64,000 bases of DNA from contig NZ_RCTF01000008.1 in the NCBI RefSeq assembly GCF_003667445.1, positions 124,001 through 188,000 of the forward strand, in the 5' to 3' direction. Below the pieces are notes generated by a model. That model ran no database searches and was not told the origin of the DNA. It saw only the letters and a list, made by a program, of their open reading frames with translations. Every line of letters starts with the position of its first letter. Within the stretch, counting starts at the first letter, position 1. Made by a program: the position numbers and the translations under genes. Positions 19,131-27,976 of the stretch are shown here, in pieces. Source of the stretch: Xanthobacter tagetidis (GTDB lineage: Bacteria > Pseudomonadota > Alphaproteobacteria > Rhizobiales > Xanthobacteraceae).

Positions 19131-19595
19131 ATGCCCCGCCTGCTTTTCCCGCTCCTCGCTCTGCTCGCCTTCACGCTGCCGGCGGCGGCCCAGCAGAAGA
19201 TGACCTGGCACGCCTCGGAGACCGACCAGGGCGGCGCGCTGGTGTTCGGCGTGCCGGACACCGAGGAGGTCGCCATCTTCTTCCTGTGCGACAAGGGCTC
19301 GGAGGAGATCATCGTCCAGCCCATGATCGGCACCAAGGGCCTCGCCAAGGACGCCGCCGCCCGCGCCATCCTCACCGCCGGCTCGGTGAGCCGCACCTTC
19401 GCCGGCAAGGCGGTGGCGGACGAGGACGGCGGCGCGGTCAATGTGGAGGCCAAGGGCAAGATGGCTGACCTCAAGGCCCTGGCGAAGGGCGGCAAGCAGC
19501 TCACCATCGAGACCAAGGGCGCCAAGCGCCAGGTCACGCTCGACGGCGCCGCCGCCGCGGTGGCCCAGTTCGAGACCGCCTGCAAGGCCAAGTAG
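19131..19595 (+). CDS. Small secreted protein of unknown function (paralogue B)
   Basis: 154 residues beginning MPRLLFPLLALLAFTLPAAA, a textbook signal peptide with cleavage near AAAQ. It has an internal cysteine in FFLCDKG near residue 50 and a terminal F-E-T-A-C close to the end. The cysteine spacing and the C-terminal strand pattern match the preceding secreted protein. AGAGG lies upstream of the ATG. Two cysteines could form a disulfide in the periplasm. Function unknown. Confidence 0.8.
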   Translation: MPRLLFPLLALLAFTLPAAAQQKMTWHASETDQGGALVFGVPDTEEVAIFFLCDKGSEEIIVQPMIGTKGLAKDAAARAILTAGSVSRTFAGKAVADEDGGAVNVEAKGKMADLKALAKGGKQLTIETKGAKRQVTLDGAAAAVAQFETACKAK

Positions 19596-19667
19596 GCCGG
19601 CGGGAGTAGGCCGGCGGAGTAGCCGGCGCGAGCAGGCCGGCGGAGTAGCCGGCGCGAGCAGGCCGCC
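19596..19667. repeat. Short direct repeats after paralogue B
   Basis: Imperfect iterations of a ~13-base motif (AGGCCGGCGGAGT, AGCCGGCGCGAGC) run for about 70 bp directly after the stop codon. They look like slippage-generated tandem repeats. No gene or terminator is evident in them. Confidence 0.7.
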
Positions 19668-19727
19668 CCTTGGGCAGCTCTGCCGAAGGCGGCCGGGGCA
19701 CGAACGTCGGGCGACCGGACGCTCCGC

Positions 19728-20462
19728 TCAGTCGTGCTTGTGCCCATGGCCGTGCCCGCCGCCGTGGGACTCATGCTTGTGATCATGGGCGTGCTCGTGG
19801 GCGTGAGCGTGTGCGGTATGGCCCTTGTCTTCTGAGTGATGCGCATGGGGGGCGTGCCCATGCTCATGGTCGTGCGCATGCCCGCACCCGCAGCCGTCGC
19901 CATGGGCGTGATGGCCATGGTCGTGGTGGTCGTGATCGTGGTGGGCGTGGCCATGGTCGTGGTGACCGTGATCGTGGTGACCATGCGCGTGATCGCCATG
20001 GTCGTGGTGCCCGTGGGCATGCGCCTCGGCCGCTTCGAAGGCGCCCTTCTCCGGGCGGAACGGGCGCCGCACCTCCCGAAGCGCCACGCCGAGACCGCGC
20101 GCCAGCTCGGCGACGGCGCCAGTGCGCGCCACATAAAGCGCGCCATCGGCGATCTCCACCGGAACATGGCTGCCGCCCAGGTGCCATGACACCTTCAGGA
20201 GACGCGCCAGGCTCGGCGACGTCACCTCCAGGAGGTCTTCCACCGCCGCCTTGACGCGCACCAGGCGGCCGTCCTCCAGCTTCACCGCATCGCCCTCGTC
20301 CAGCAGCGCCGCCTTGTCGAGGTCGAGCGCGACGGCGAGTCCGCCGGTCGTGGTGAACGCAAAGCTGCGGCCGTAGCGGGCGCGATGATCGAGGACGACC
20401 TCGTCCGCGACCCGCTCGTCCTTGACGGCGGGGCGGCGGACGACGGCGATGGCGCGGTTCAT
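19728..20462 (-). CDS. ureE: Urease accessory protein UreE with extended His-rich tail
   Basis: Nickel-binding urease chaperone, 244 residues. The first ~145 residues are the UreE core, with the HLGGSH variant of the HLGNRH motif whose first histidine binds the interface metal. The last ~98 residues are about 45% histidine (some 44 His) mixed with Asp, Gly and Ala, plus a CGCG pair near residue 190. That is much longer than the usual 10-15 residue tail. It follows urtE by 114 bp on the same strand. No other urease gene is in the window, so the enzyme must be encoded elsewhere. Confidence 0.95.
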   Translation of the reverse strand: MNRAIAVVRRPAVKDERVADEVVLDHRARYGRSFAFTTTGGLAVALDLDKAALLDEGDAVKLEDGRLVRVKAAVEDLLEVTSPSLARLLKVSWHLGGSHVPVEIADGALYVARTGAVAELARGLGVALREVRRPFRPEKGAFEAAEAHAHGHHDHGDHAHGHHDHGHHDHGHAHHDHDHHDHGHHAHGDGCGCGHAHDHEHGHAPHAHHSEDKGHTAHAHAHEHAHDHKHESHGGGHGHGHKHD

Positions 20463-20576
20463 GGCATTGTCCTTCGGCAGTTCCTGGCCGGCGCGGCCGG
20501 CGGTTCGGCTTAAGGACTAGAACAGGACGCGGCGTTGCGCCATGGGCGCCCGGCCAGGCGGCTTTGCGCCGCCGCC

Positions 20577-21272
20577 TCAGATCGCCATCAGGCGGCGCAC
20601 CTCGTCGCCGTCGAGGCCGCTCTTGTCGCCCTTCGCCACCACCTCGCCGCGCTCCATCAGGATGAAGCTGTCGGCCAGTTCCCGGGCGAACTCGAAATAC
20701 TGCTCCACCAGCACGATGGCCATGTCGCCCCGGTCGCGCAGATAGGCGATGGCGCGGCCGATGTCCTTGATGATGGAGGGCTGGATGCCCTCGGTCGGCT
20801 CGTCCAGCACCAGGAGGCGCGGCCGGGTGGTCAGCGCTCGGCCGATGGCGAGCTGCTGCTGCTGGCCGCCGGAGAGGTCGCCGCCGCGCCGCTTCAGCAT
20901 GGAATTGAGGACCGGGAAGAGCTGGAACACCTCCTCCGGCACGTATTTCTCCTTGGACGGCAGGCGGGCGAAGCCGGTCTCCAGGTTCTCCTTCACCGTC
21001 AGGAGCGGGAACACCTCGCGCCCCTGCGGCACGAAGCCGATGCCGAGCGCGGCGCGGTCCACCGTGGGCAGGCGGGAGATGTCCTTGCCGTCCAGCACGA
21101 TCGAGCCGCCGGCGATGGGCCGCTGGCCGACGATGGCGCGCAGCAGCGAGGTCTTGCCGACGCCGTTGCGCCCGAGCACGCAGGTCACCTCGCCGGTCTT
21201 CGCCTCCACCGACACCTTCTTCAGGATCTGGGCGGCGCCGTAATAGAGGTCGAGGTTCTCGACTTTCAGCAT
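20577..21272 (-). CDS. urtE: Urea ABC transporter ATPase UrtE
   Basis: LivF-type ATPase of the urea importer, 231 residues. Walker A GRNGVGKTS, signature LSGGQQQQL and Walker B LLVLDEPTEGI are intact, and the GIQPSI segment after Walker B is typical of the UrtE/LivF group. It is the last transporter gene of urtABCDE and is separated from urtD by a 218-bp spacer holding an intergenic repeat. Confidence 0.95.
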   Translation of the reverse strand: MLKVENLDLYYGAAQILKKVSVEAKTGEVTCVLGRNGVGKTSLLRAIVGQRPIAGGSIVLDGKDISRLPTVDRAALGIGFVPQGREVFPLLTVKENLETGFARLPSKEKYVPEEVFQLFPVLNSMLKRRGGDLSGGQQQQLAIGRALTTRPRLLVLDEPTEGIQPSIIKDIGRAIAYLRDRGDMAIVLVEQYFEFARELADSFILMERGEVVAKGDKSGLDGDEVRRLMAI

Positions 21273-21299
21273 GGCGCGCTCTCCTCGCCGCAGTGCCCG

Positions 21300-21466
21300 C
21301 GTGCCCCGGCCGACTGGAGCGGCAGCGCAAGGAGAGCCGGGGCCCAGCGCAAGACGTCGCCGAAGGCGGCATGACCGGAGGCTGCAGACGATCTTGCCGG
21401 CTGCGCCGCATTTTCTCCTGGACCCCGGATCGGCGCTCCGGCTGCGCCGTCGCTTGTCCGGGGAAC
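21300..21466. repeat. Interspersed inverted repeat, copy 1 (urtD-urtE spacer)
   Basis: The left arm contains CCCCGGCCGACTGGAGCG and GAGCCGGGGCCCAGCGCAA. The right arm contains TGGACCCCGGATCGGCGCTCC and GCTTGTCCGGGGAAC. The arms are imperfect complements of one another. The same order of blocks recurs at 23540-23727, so this is a dispersed element and not a chance hairpin. Confidence 0.8.
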
Positions 21467-21490
21467 GGCGACATGGGGACAGGCCATCCC

Positions 21491-22360
<870 letters not shown>

Positions 22361-22365
22361 GGCGC

Positions 22366-23493
22366 TCACTCCGCCGGCTCGGGACGGGGGACGGGCGGGG
22401 CGGCGGCGGCCTTGCGGCGCGCCCAGATGCTCGACCACAGGCCGAGCACGCCCTTGGGCAGGAACAGCGTCACCACCACGAACAGCGCGCCGAGCGCATA
22501 GAGCCAGGCCTCCGGCAGGGCGCCGGTGAACCAGGTCTTGCCGGCGTTCACGATCACCGCGCCGAGCGCCGCGCCCACCAGCGTGCCGCGCCCGCCCACC
22601 GCCACCCAGATCACCATCTCGATGGACTGGGCCGGGGCGAACTCGGAGGGGTTGATGATGCCCACCTGCGGCACGTAGAGCGCGCCGGCGACACCCGCCA
22701 GCATGGCCGACAGCACCCAGGCGACGAGCTTGTAGTTCTCCACCCGGTAGCCGAGGAACCGCGTGCGGCTCTCCGCGTCGCGCACGGCAACCAGCACCTT
22801 GCCGTATTTGGAGGTGACCACCGCCCGGCACAGCAGGTAGCCGCCGGCGAGCGCCGCCACGGTGGCGAGGAACAGCGCCATGCGGGTGGAGGCCGCCTGC
22901 ACCGGGAAGCCGAGGATGTCCTTGAAGTCGGTGAGGCCGTTATTGCCGCCGAAGCCCATGTCGTTTCGGAAGAAGGCGAGCATCAGGGCGAACGTCATGG
23001 CCTGGGTGATGATGGAGAGGTAGACGCCCGTCACCCGCGAGCGGAAGGCGAACCAGCCGAACACGAAGGCGAGCGCGCCGGGCACCAGCAGCACCATGAG
23101 CATGGCGAACGGGAACATGTCGAAGCCGTGCCAGAACCAGGGCAGCTCCTTGTAGTTCAGGAACACCATGAAGTCGGGCAGCACCGGATTGCCGTAGACG
23201 CCGCGCGTGCCGATTTGGCGCATCAAATACATGCCCATGGCGTAGCCGCCGAGCGCGAAGAAGGCGCCGTGGCCGAGCGAGAGCACGCCGCAATAGCCCC
23301 ACACCAGGTCCACCGACACCGCGAGCAGCGCGAAGGCGAGATACTTGCCGAGCAGCGGGATCATGTAGTCCGGCACATGGAAGGGGCTGCCGGGCGGAAC
23401 CAGCAGGTTCAGCACCGGCACCAGCACCGCCACGGCGAGCAGCACCACGAGGAACACCGCCCCGGTGCGGTCGATGATGCGCACGCCGGTCAT
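22366..23493 (-). CDS. urtC: Urea ABC transporter permease UrtC
   Basis: LivM-type inner-membrane permease, 375 residues with about ten hydrophobic segments. It shows the family stretches VDLVWGYCGVLSLGHGAFF and QSIEMVIWVAVGGRGTL. GGGGAG precedes the ATG at 23493. The C-terminus is proline/alanine-rich and cytoplasmic. It pairs with UrtB to form the urea pore. Confidence 0.95.
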   Translation of the reverse strand: MTGVRIIDRTGAVFLVVLLAVAVLVPVLNLLVPPGSPFHVPDYMIPLLGKYLAFALLAVSVDLVWGYCGVLSLGHGAFFALGGYAMGMYLMRQIGTRGVYGNPVLPDFMVFLNYKELPWFWHGFDMFPFAMLMVLLVPGALAFVFGWFAFRSRVTGVYLSIITQAMTFALMLAFFRNDMGFGGNNGLTDFKDILGFPVQAASTRMALFLATVAALAGGYLLCRAVVTSKYGKVLVAVRDAESRTRFLGYRVENYKLVAWVLSAMLAGVAGALYVPQVGIINPSEFAPAQSIEMVIWVAVGGRGTLVGAALGAVIVNAGKTWFTGALPEAWLYALGALFVVVTLFLPKGVLGLWSSIWARRKAAAAPPVPRPEPAE

Positions 23494-23539
23494 ATGCGAA
23501 CTCCCCTGACGGCGCGGAGAATGGCCTGCTCGACCGCGC

Positions 23540-23727
23540 GCGTCCCGGCCGACGGGAGCGGAGCGAAAGCGGAGCGGGAGGAGAGCCGGGACCCAGCGCA
23601 AAAGTGCGCCGAAGGCGGCTCCTTCCCGGCGACCCGATAAGATGAAGCCGCTCCGCGGGAGTCTTGCGCTGGACCCCGGCTCGGCGCTCCAGCTTCGCTG
23701 TCGCTGGTCCGGGGAACAACCGCTGCG
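23540..23727. repeat. Interspersed inverted repeat, copy 2 (urtB-urtC spacer)
   Basis: It repeats the block order seen at 21300-21466: GTCCCGGCCGACGGGAGCG, GAGCCGGGACCCAGCGCA, GCCGAAGGCGG, TGGACCCCGGCTCGGCGCTCC, GGTCCGGGGAAC. The internal spacer differs. The two copies lie in consecutive spacers of the same operon. Confidence 0.8.
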
Positions 23728-23755
23728 CCCCTCGCGGTTCCGCCGCCCGGCCCCC

Positions 23756-23880
23756 GCGCCCCCTCACCCCCAACCCCTGTCCCACGAGGGGAGAGGGGAG
23801 AAGCAAAAGCGGCATAACCGGCGCCGGCCGAGACGTTCGCATCCCCTCTCCCCTTGTGGGAGAGGGTCAGCGTGAGGGGT
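23756..23880. repeat. CCCTCTCCC-type inverted intergenic repeat
   Basis: The left arm begins CCCCTCACCCCCAACCCCTG and continues through ACGAGGGGAGAGGGGAG. The right arm reads CCCCTCTCCCCTTGTGGGAG and AGGGTCAGCGTGAGGGGTG. The arms are mirror images separated by ~50 bp. Related G/C-rich elements are common between genes in many proteobacteria. With copy 2 above, it fills the 415-bp gap between urtC and urtB. Confidence 0.8.
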
Positions 23881-23908
23881 GCCGCGCGGCGGGAAGGAAG
23901 CGCCGCCC

Positions 23909-25561
23909 TCACGATTCCACCGCCCGGCCCTTGAGCGCGAACAGGCCGCGCGGGCGCTTCTGGATGAACAGAATGATGAAGACCAAAAGCAGGATCTTGC
24001 CCAGCACCGCGCCGGCCACCGGCTCCAAGAGCTTGTTGGCGACGCCGAGGGTGAAGGCGCCCACCAGCGTGCCCCAGAGGTTCCCCACCCCACCGAACAC
24101 CACCACCATGAAGCTGTCGATGATGTAGCCCTGGCCGAGGTTCGGGCTCACATTGTCGATCTGCGAGAGCGCCACCCCGGCGATGCCGGCGATGCCCGAG
24201 CCGAGGCCGAAGGTGAGCGCATCGATGCGCCCGGTGCGGATGCCCATGGCCGCCGCCATGCGCCGGTTCTGCGTCACCGCCCGCACATAGAGGCCGAGCG
24301 AGGTGCGCTTCAGGATCATCAGCAGCGCAAAGAACACCATGAGCGAGAAGACGATGATCCACAGGCGGTTGTAGGTGATGGACATCTGCCCCACCTGGAA
24401 AGCGCCGCTCATCCAGGAGGGCGCGCCCACCTCCTGGTTGGTGGGGCCGAACACGGTGCGCACCGCCTGCTGGAGGATCAGCGAGACACCCCAGGTGGCG
24501 AGCAGCGTCTCCAGCGGCCGGCCGTAGAGGAAGCGGATCACCGTGCGCTCGATGAGGATGCCCACCAGCCCGGTGAAGACGAACGCCAGCGGCAGGGCGA
24601 TGGTGAGCGACCAGTCGAACAGAAAGGGCGCCGAATTGCGGATGATCTCCTGCACCACGAAGGTGGTGTAGGCGCCGAGCATGACCATCTCGCCATGGGC
24701 CATGTTGATGACGCCCATGACGCCGAATGTGATGGCGAGGCCGATGGCGGCGAGCAGCAGCACGGAGCCGAGCGAGAGGCCGTACCAGACGTTCTGAGCC
24801 GCGTTCCAGAAGGCGAGGTTGCGCTCGACCGCGGCGATGCCGGCGGTGGCCGCCGCCTTGACGGCCGCCGGCGCATCCGCCGGCACCGCGCGCAGCATGC
24901 CGAGCGATTCCTGGTCGCCGCGGGCGGCGATGCGCTTCACCGCGGCGAGGCGGTCGGCCTCCGAGGCCGCGGGCGCATTGATGAGGATGGCGGCGCGGGC
25001 GTCCTCCAAGGCCGCCTTCACGTCCGGCACCTGTTCCCTGGCGATGGCGGTGTCGAGGGTCTCCAGCGCCGCGGCATCGCGCGACTTGAACACCGCGGCG
25101 GCGGCGGCGCGGCGCTTGCCGGCGTCCGGATTGAGCAGCGAGAGCGCGCCGGAGGCCGCCTCGATGGCGCGGCGCACGCGGTTGTTGGCGCGCACCGCGG
25201 TGAGGCCGGCGGGCGGGCTGGCGACGGCGGCTCCGGTGGCCGCATCCGTCACCGCGCCGGAGGGCGCGCGGATGTACACCGCCTTGGTGGCGGGATCGAA
25301 CACCAGCCGTCCCTCGCCGAGCGCCGCGACGATGGCGCCCGCCTGGTCGGAGCCGGTGGCCGAGAGCGCCGCGAGCGCGTCCGCTGTGTCGCCATAGCTG
25401 TCATTGGCGAACTTCGCGACGATGGGCGCCAGATCGGTGCCCTGCGCGCGGGCGGGGGGCACGCCGAGCGATGCCAGGGCAAGGAGCAGAACGGGGAGGA
25501 CGAACGCAAGCGGGAACAGGCGGCGAAGCTGCGAAGGCATCGTCATGGGCAGCATCTTCAT
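23909..25561 (-). CDS. urtB: Urea ABC transporter permease UrtB
   Basis: LivH-type permease of 550 residues. After a signal-like N-terminus, a ~220-residue soluble region (probably periplasmic) precedes the membrane domain, as usual for UrtB. The core carries GVINMAHGEMVMLGAY and the FVVVVFGGVGNLWGTL-type segment near residue 490. Four in-frame ATGs between 25561 and 25540 could start translation. The most upstream is listed, and the choice changes only the first eight residues. Confidence 0.93.
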   Translation of the reverse strand: MKMLPMTMPSQLRRLFPLAFVLPVLLLALASLGVPPARAQGTDLAPIVAKFANDSYGDTADALAALSATGSDQAGAIVAALGEGRLVFDPATKAVYIRAPSGAVTDAATGAAVASPPAGLTAVRANNRVRRAIEAASGALSLLNPDAGKRRAAAAAVFKSRDAAALETLDTAIAREQVPDVKAALEDARAAILINAPAASEADRLAAVKRIAARGDQESLGMLRAVPADAPAAVKAAATAGIAAVERNLAFWNAAQNVWYGLSLGSVLLLAAIGLAITFGVMGVINMAHGEMVMLGAYTTFVVQEIIRNSAPFLFDWSLTIALPLAFVFTGLVGILIERTVIRFLYGRPLETLLATWGVSLILQQAVRTVFGPTNQEVGAPSWMSGAFQVGQMSITYNRLWIIVFSLMVFFALLMILKRTSLGLYVRAVTQNRRMAAAMGIRTGRIDALTFGLGSGIAGIAGVALSQIDNVSPNLGQGYIIDSFMVVVFGGVGNLWGTLVGAFTLGVANKLLEPVAGAVLGKILLLVFIILFIQKRPRGLFALKGRAVES

Positions 25562-25658
25562 GGGATCTCGGGCGTCCTTGATCGCGGCGGGAGAGCTGCC
25601 GCCGGAGCGGCGGAGGGACGCGGACCTGCCGAACGGGCGCGCCCTTCCGGGGACCGAG

Positions 25659-25685
25659 CCCTGCCGCGCAGTGCGCGCGGCAGGG
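25659..25685. promoter_or_regulatory. Strong hairpin between urtA and urtB
   Basis: A perfect 11-bp stem CCCTGCCGCGC/GCGCGGCAGGG with a 5-base loop. It lies in the 312-bp spacer after urtA and has no T-run on the minus strand. Such stems behind binding-protein genes often protect the upstream mRNA or partly terminate, giving more binding protein than permease. That role is inferred. Confidence 0.65.
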
Positions 25686-25791
25686 TTTCGCATCGCGCCG
25701 GCCGTGCCGGGCCCTGGATGAGCCCGGCGGCGGGCGGCCGCCGGGTGCGCCGGGCGCCGGGCGAGGCCGCGACCGGTCAGGCCGCGGCCGT

Positions 25792-25893
25792 CACCTGGTA
25801 ACGCCACTTGGCAACGTCACCTGGCAACGTCACTGGCCGACGTCACCGGCTTGCGGCGGTCACTTGGCCGCGGTCACTTGGCCGCGGCGGCGG
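25792..25893. repeat. Degenerate GTCAC(C/T)TGG tandem repeats at the urtA 3' end
   Basis: About seven copies of a GTCACNTGG-like motif at 12-17 base intervals run from the spacer into the urtA stop codon. The last two, CGGTCACTTGGCCG, are perfect and one contains the stop. They look like recent tandem duplication of the gene end. Confidence 0.7.
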
Positions 25894-27187
25894 CGCCCAG
25901 GCACTTCTTCTGGACGGTGTCGTAGTTGCCGCAATTGTACTTCACCCAGTCGGCTTCCAGGGTCTTGGAGCCGTCGAGGAAGTCCGACCAGGCGTCGCCC
26001 GGCACCAGGTCCTTGGTCTTCCACACCACGTCGAACTGGCCGTCGCCCTTGATCTCGCCGATGAACACCGGCTTGGTGATGTGGTGGTTCGCCAGCATCT
26101 CGGAGATGCCGCCGGTGAGGTTCGCCTGCTTGATGCCGGGCAGCGCCGCGATCACCTTGTCCGGATCGGTCGTGCCGGCCTTCTCCACCGCCTTCACCCA
26201 CATGTTGAAGCCGATGTAATGGGCCTCCATGGGATCGTTGGTGACGCGCTTCTTGTCCTTGGTGAAGGCGTGCCACTTCTCGATGAAGGCCTTGTTCTCG
26301 GGCGTGTCGATGGACATGAAGTAGTTCCACGCCGCGAGGTGGCCCATCAGCGGCTTGGTGTCGATGCCGGCCAGCTCTTCCTCGCCCACCGAGAACGCCA
26401 CCACCGGGATGTCCGTGGCCTTCACGCCCTGGTTGGCCAGCTCCTTGTAGAACGGCACGTTGGCGTCACCGTTGATGGTGGAGACCACGGCGGTCTTCTT
26501 GCCGGCAGAGCCGAACTTCTTGATGTCGGAGACGATGGTCTGCCAGTCGGAATGGCCGAACGGCGTGTAGTTGATCATGATGTCCTCGGCCTTCACGCCG
26601 CGGGACTTCAGGTAGGCTTCGAGGATCTTGTTGGTGGTGCGCGGATAGACGTAGTCGGTGCCCGCGAGGACCCAGCGCTCGACCTTCTCGTCATTGGCGA
26701 GGTAGTCCACCGCCGGGATCGCCTGCTGGTTGGGCGCGGCGCCGGTGTAGAACACGTTGCGCTCGCTCTCCTCGCCCTCGTACTGCACCGGGTAGAAGAG
26801 GATGTTGTTCAGTTCCTTGAACACCGGCAGCACGGACTTGCGCGACACCGAGGTCCAGCAGCCGAACACCGCGGCTACCTTGTCCTTGGTGATCAGCTCG
26901 CGCGCCTTCTCGGCGAACAGCGGCCAGTTGGAGGCCGGGTCCACCACCACCGCCTCAAGCTTCTTGCCGAGGAGGCCGCCCTTCTTGTTCTGCTCTTCGA
27001 TCAGCATGAGCATCGCGTCCTTCAGCGTGGTCTCGCTGATGGCCATGGTGCCCGACAACGAATGCAGGATGCCGACCTTGATGGTCTCCTGCGCCTTCGC
27101 CGCGCCGATCCCCATCGTCCCTGCGATGACGGCGGCGGCGGCCAGCGCCCCCACTCCCTTGGTCGCCTGTCCCAGCAAACCGAGCAT
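25874..27187 (-). CDS. urtA: Urea ABC transporter substrate-binding protein UrtA
   Basis: Periplasmic binding protein of 437 residues. It has an N-terminal signal sequence ending AAKAQ, then the mature start ETIKVGILHSLSGTMAISE typical of UrtA/FmdD. Further markers are GCWTSVSRKSVLPV and LFYPVQYEGEE. GGGAGAG precedes the ATG at 27187. It is the first gene of urtABCDE-ureE and lies about 53 bases downstream of a sigma-54 promoter motif, fitting nitrogen-limited expression. Confidence 0.96.
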   Translation of the reverse strand: MLGLLGQATKGVGALAAAAVIAGTMGIGAAKAQETIKVGILHSLSGTMAISETTLKDAMLMLIEEQNKKGGLLGKKLEAVVVDPASNWPLFAEKARELITKDKVAAVFGCWTSVSRKSVLPVFKELNNILFYPVQYEGEESERNVFYTGAAPNQQAIPAVDYLANDEKVERWVLAGTDYVYPRTTNKILEAYLKSRGVKAEDIMINYTPFGHSDWQTIVSDIKKFGSAGKKTAVVSTINGDANVPFYKELANQGVKATDIPVVAFSVGEEELAGIDTKPLMGHLAAWNYFMSIDTPENKAFIEKWHAFTKDKKRVTNDPMEAHYIGFNMWVKAVEKAGTTDPDKVIAALPGIKQANLTGGISEMLANHHITKPVFIGEIKGDGQFDVVWKTKDLVPGDAWSDFLDGSKTLEADWVKYNCGNYDTVQKKCLGAAAAAK

Positions 27188-27239
27188 GCGCTCTCTCCCT
27201 GTTGCGCGGCCGGGTGGAACCCAGCCCGCGGCAGAGGTG

Positions 27240-27255
27240 AGCAAGCCGCGTGCCA
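27240..27255 (-). promoter_or_regulatory. Sigma-54 (RpoN) -24/-12 promoter of the urt operon
   Basis: On the minus strand the bases read TGGCAC-GCGGC-TTGCT, a full match to TGGCAC-N5-TTGCW with the invariant GG and GC exactly 10 bases apart. It lies 53 bases before the urtA ATG, leaving a short leader. Sigma-54 with NtrC is the usual control for urea uptake. A possible enhancer-like TGCACC/GGTGAGCA pair lies near 27541-27559. Confidence 0.85.
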
Positions 27256-27510
27256 GAGGCGTGCGGCAGCGCAGCGAAACCTCCCGGCCCGCGCGCAATG
27301 CAGGCGCGGCGCGGTTGCGTCCGCCGGCTTGACGCTGCGCAAACACCATGCAGGCGCACCGGCCACGGCGGCCGAGCGCTCGGACATGCATAATTTTTCA
27401 TCATTTTAGGAAGGATTGCGGCGCGTGCGTGGGTTTCTTGGGCAAACGTAAGCGCTGAATTGTGTGCAATCGCCCTCGATCTAGTCGGGCCGCACGCACT
27501 TCAGCCACCA

Positions 27511-27587
27511 TTGCACCGTCTCCCGCACCGCGTGACGGTTGCACCTACAGGGGTGAGCAGGCCGGGACATCCGGCACTGCACCCCTG
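27511..27587. promoter_or_regulatory. Nested inverted repeats upstream of urtA
   Basis: ACCGTC (27515-27520) pairs with GACGGT (27534-27539). CAGGGGTG (27548-27555) pairs perfectly with CACCCCTG (27580-27587) and encloses GCCGG-GACAT-CCGGC (27561-27575). These could be an enhancer-binding region for the urt sigma-54 promoter or a folded RNA end. The rest of the 477-bp gap 27188-27664 holds an AT-rich patch near 27390-27420 and nothing else I recognise. Confidence 0.5.
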
Positions 27588-27664
27588 GCGGCTTGCCTAT
27601 AATTAAGGCACGCGAGCGCAGAAGCGGCGCTGCGCGCCACCCTCTCCCGCCCGCGGCCTCCGAC

Positions 27665-27742
27665 TCACAGCACGTTGAACAGATAGAGCAGAACGATCAC
27701 GGAAAGAGGAACGCCCATGATCCACAAGAGCAGTCCGCGCAT
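27665..27742 (-). CDS. 25-residue hydrophobic membrane peptide
   Basis: A tiny gene supported by an excellent ribosome site, AGGAGGAAGACAC-ATG. It encodes MRGLLLWIMGVP followed by a continuous hydrophobic helix to LFNVL and a TGA. One basic residue then a membrane span predicts a single-pass inner-membrane peptide. Short proteins of this look (M-R/K-G-L-L-L-W, G-P, hydrophobic end) are, to my recollection, widespread in alphaproteobacteria, but I cannot name a function. It diverges from the carbonic anhydrase gene. Confidence 0.75.
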   Translation of the reverse strand: MRGLLLWIMGVPLSVIVLLYLFNVL

Positions 27743-27976
27743 GTGTCTTCCTCCTGAAACATGATGCTGTCTGAACGCTCCGACTTTTCCGGCCGTTCCG
27801 GCCCAGAAGAGAAAGAAATAGGCGCGCCGTGGGGAACCACTTCGCGACGTGCCCGCCGGCGCGCGCCCTATGGTACGGCGCCTTCTGGCGGCCCGCCGGG
27901 GCCGGGGCCCCCTTCCCGCTTGACGCCGGCAAAAAACTCGCCTTTCCCTGCTGCGCCGCAAAACGAGGGGACGCCC

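Noticed and set aside
23879..25801. 640-codon plus-strand frame opposite urtB
   Set aside because: Shadow of urtB with biased His/Glu/Arg composition and no recognisable domain.
27598..27603. TATAAT as a promoter for carbonic anhydrase
   Set aside because: No acceptable -35 hexamer at 16-18 bp, and it would give a leader of nearly 380 nt.
27188..27664. Guanidine riboswitch before urtA
   Set aside because: The hairpins do not carry the ACGR loops or the class I core, and a sigma-54 promoter explains the position better.
27761..27976. 72-codon extension of the carbonic anhydrase
   Set aside because: Low-complexity sequence; the GTG at 27977 has a ribosome site and the conserved start.
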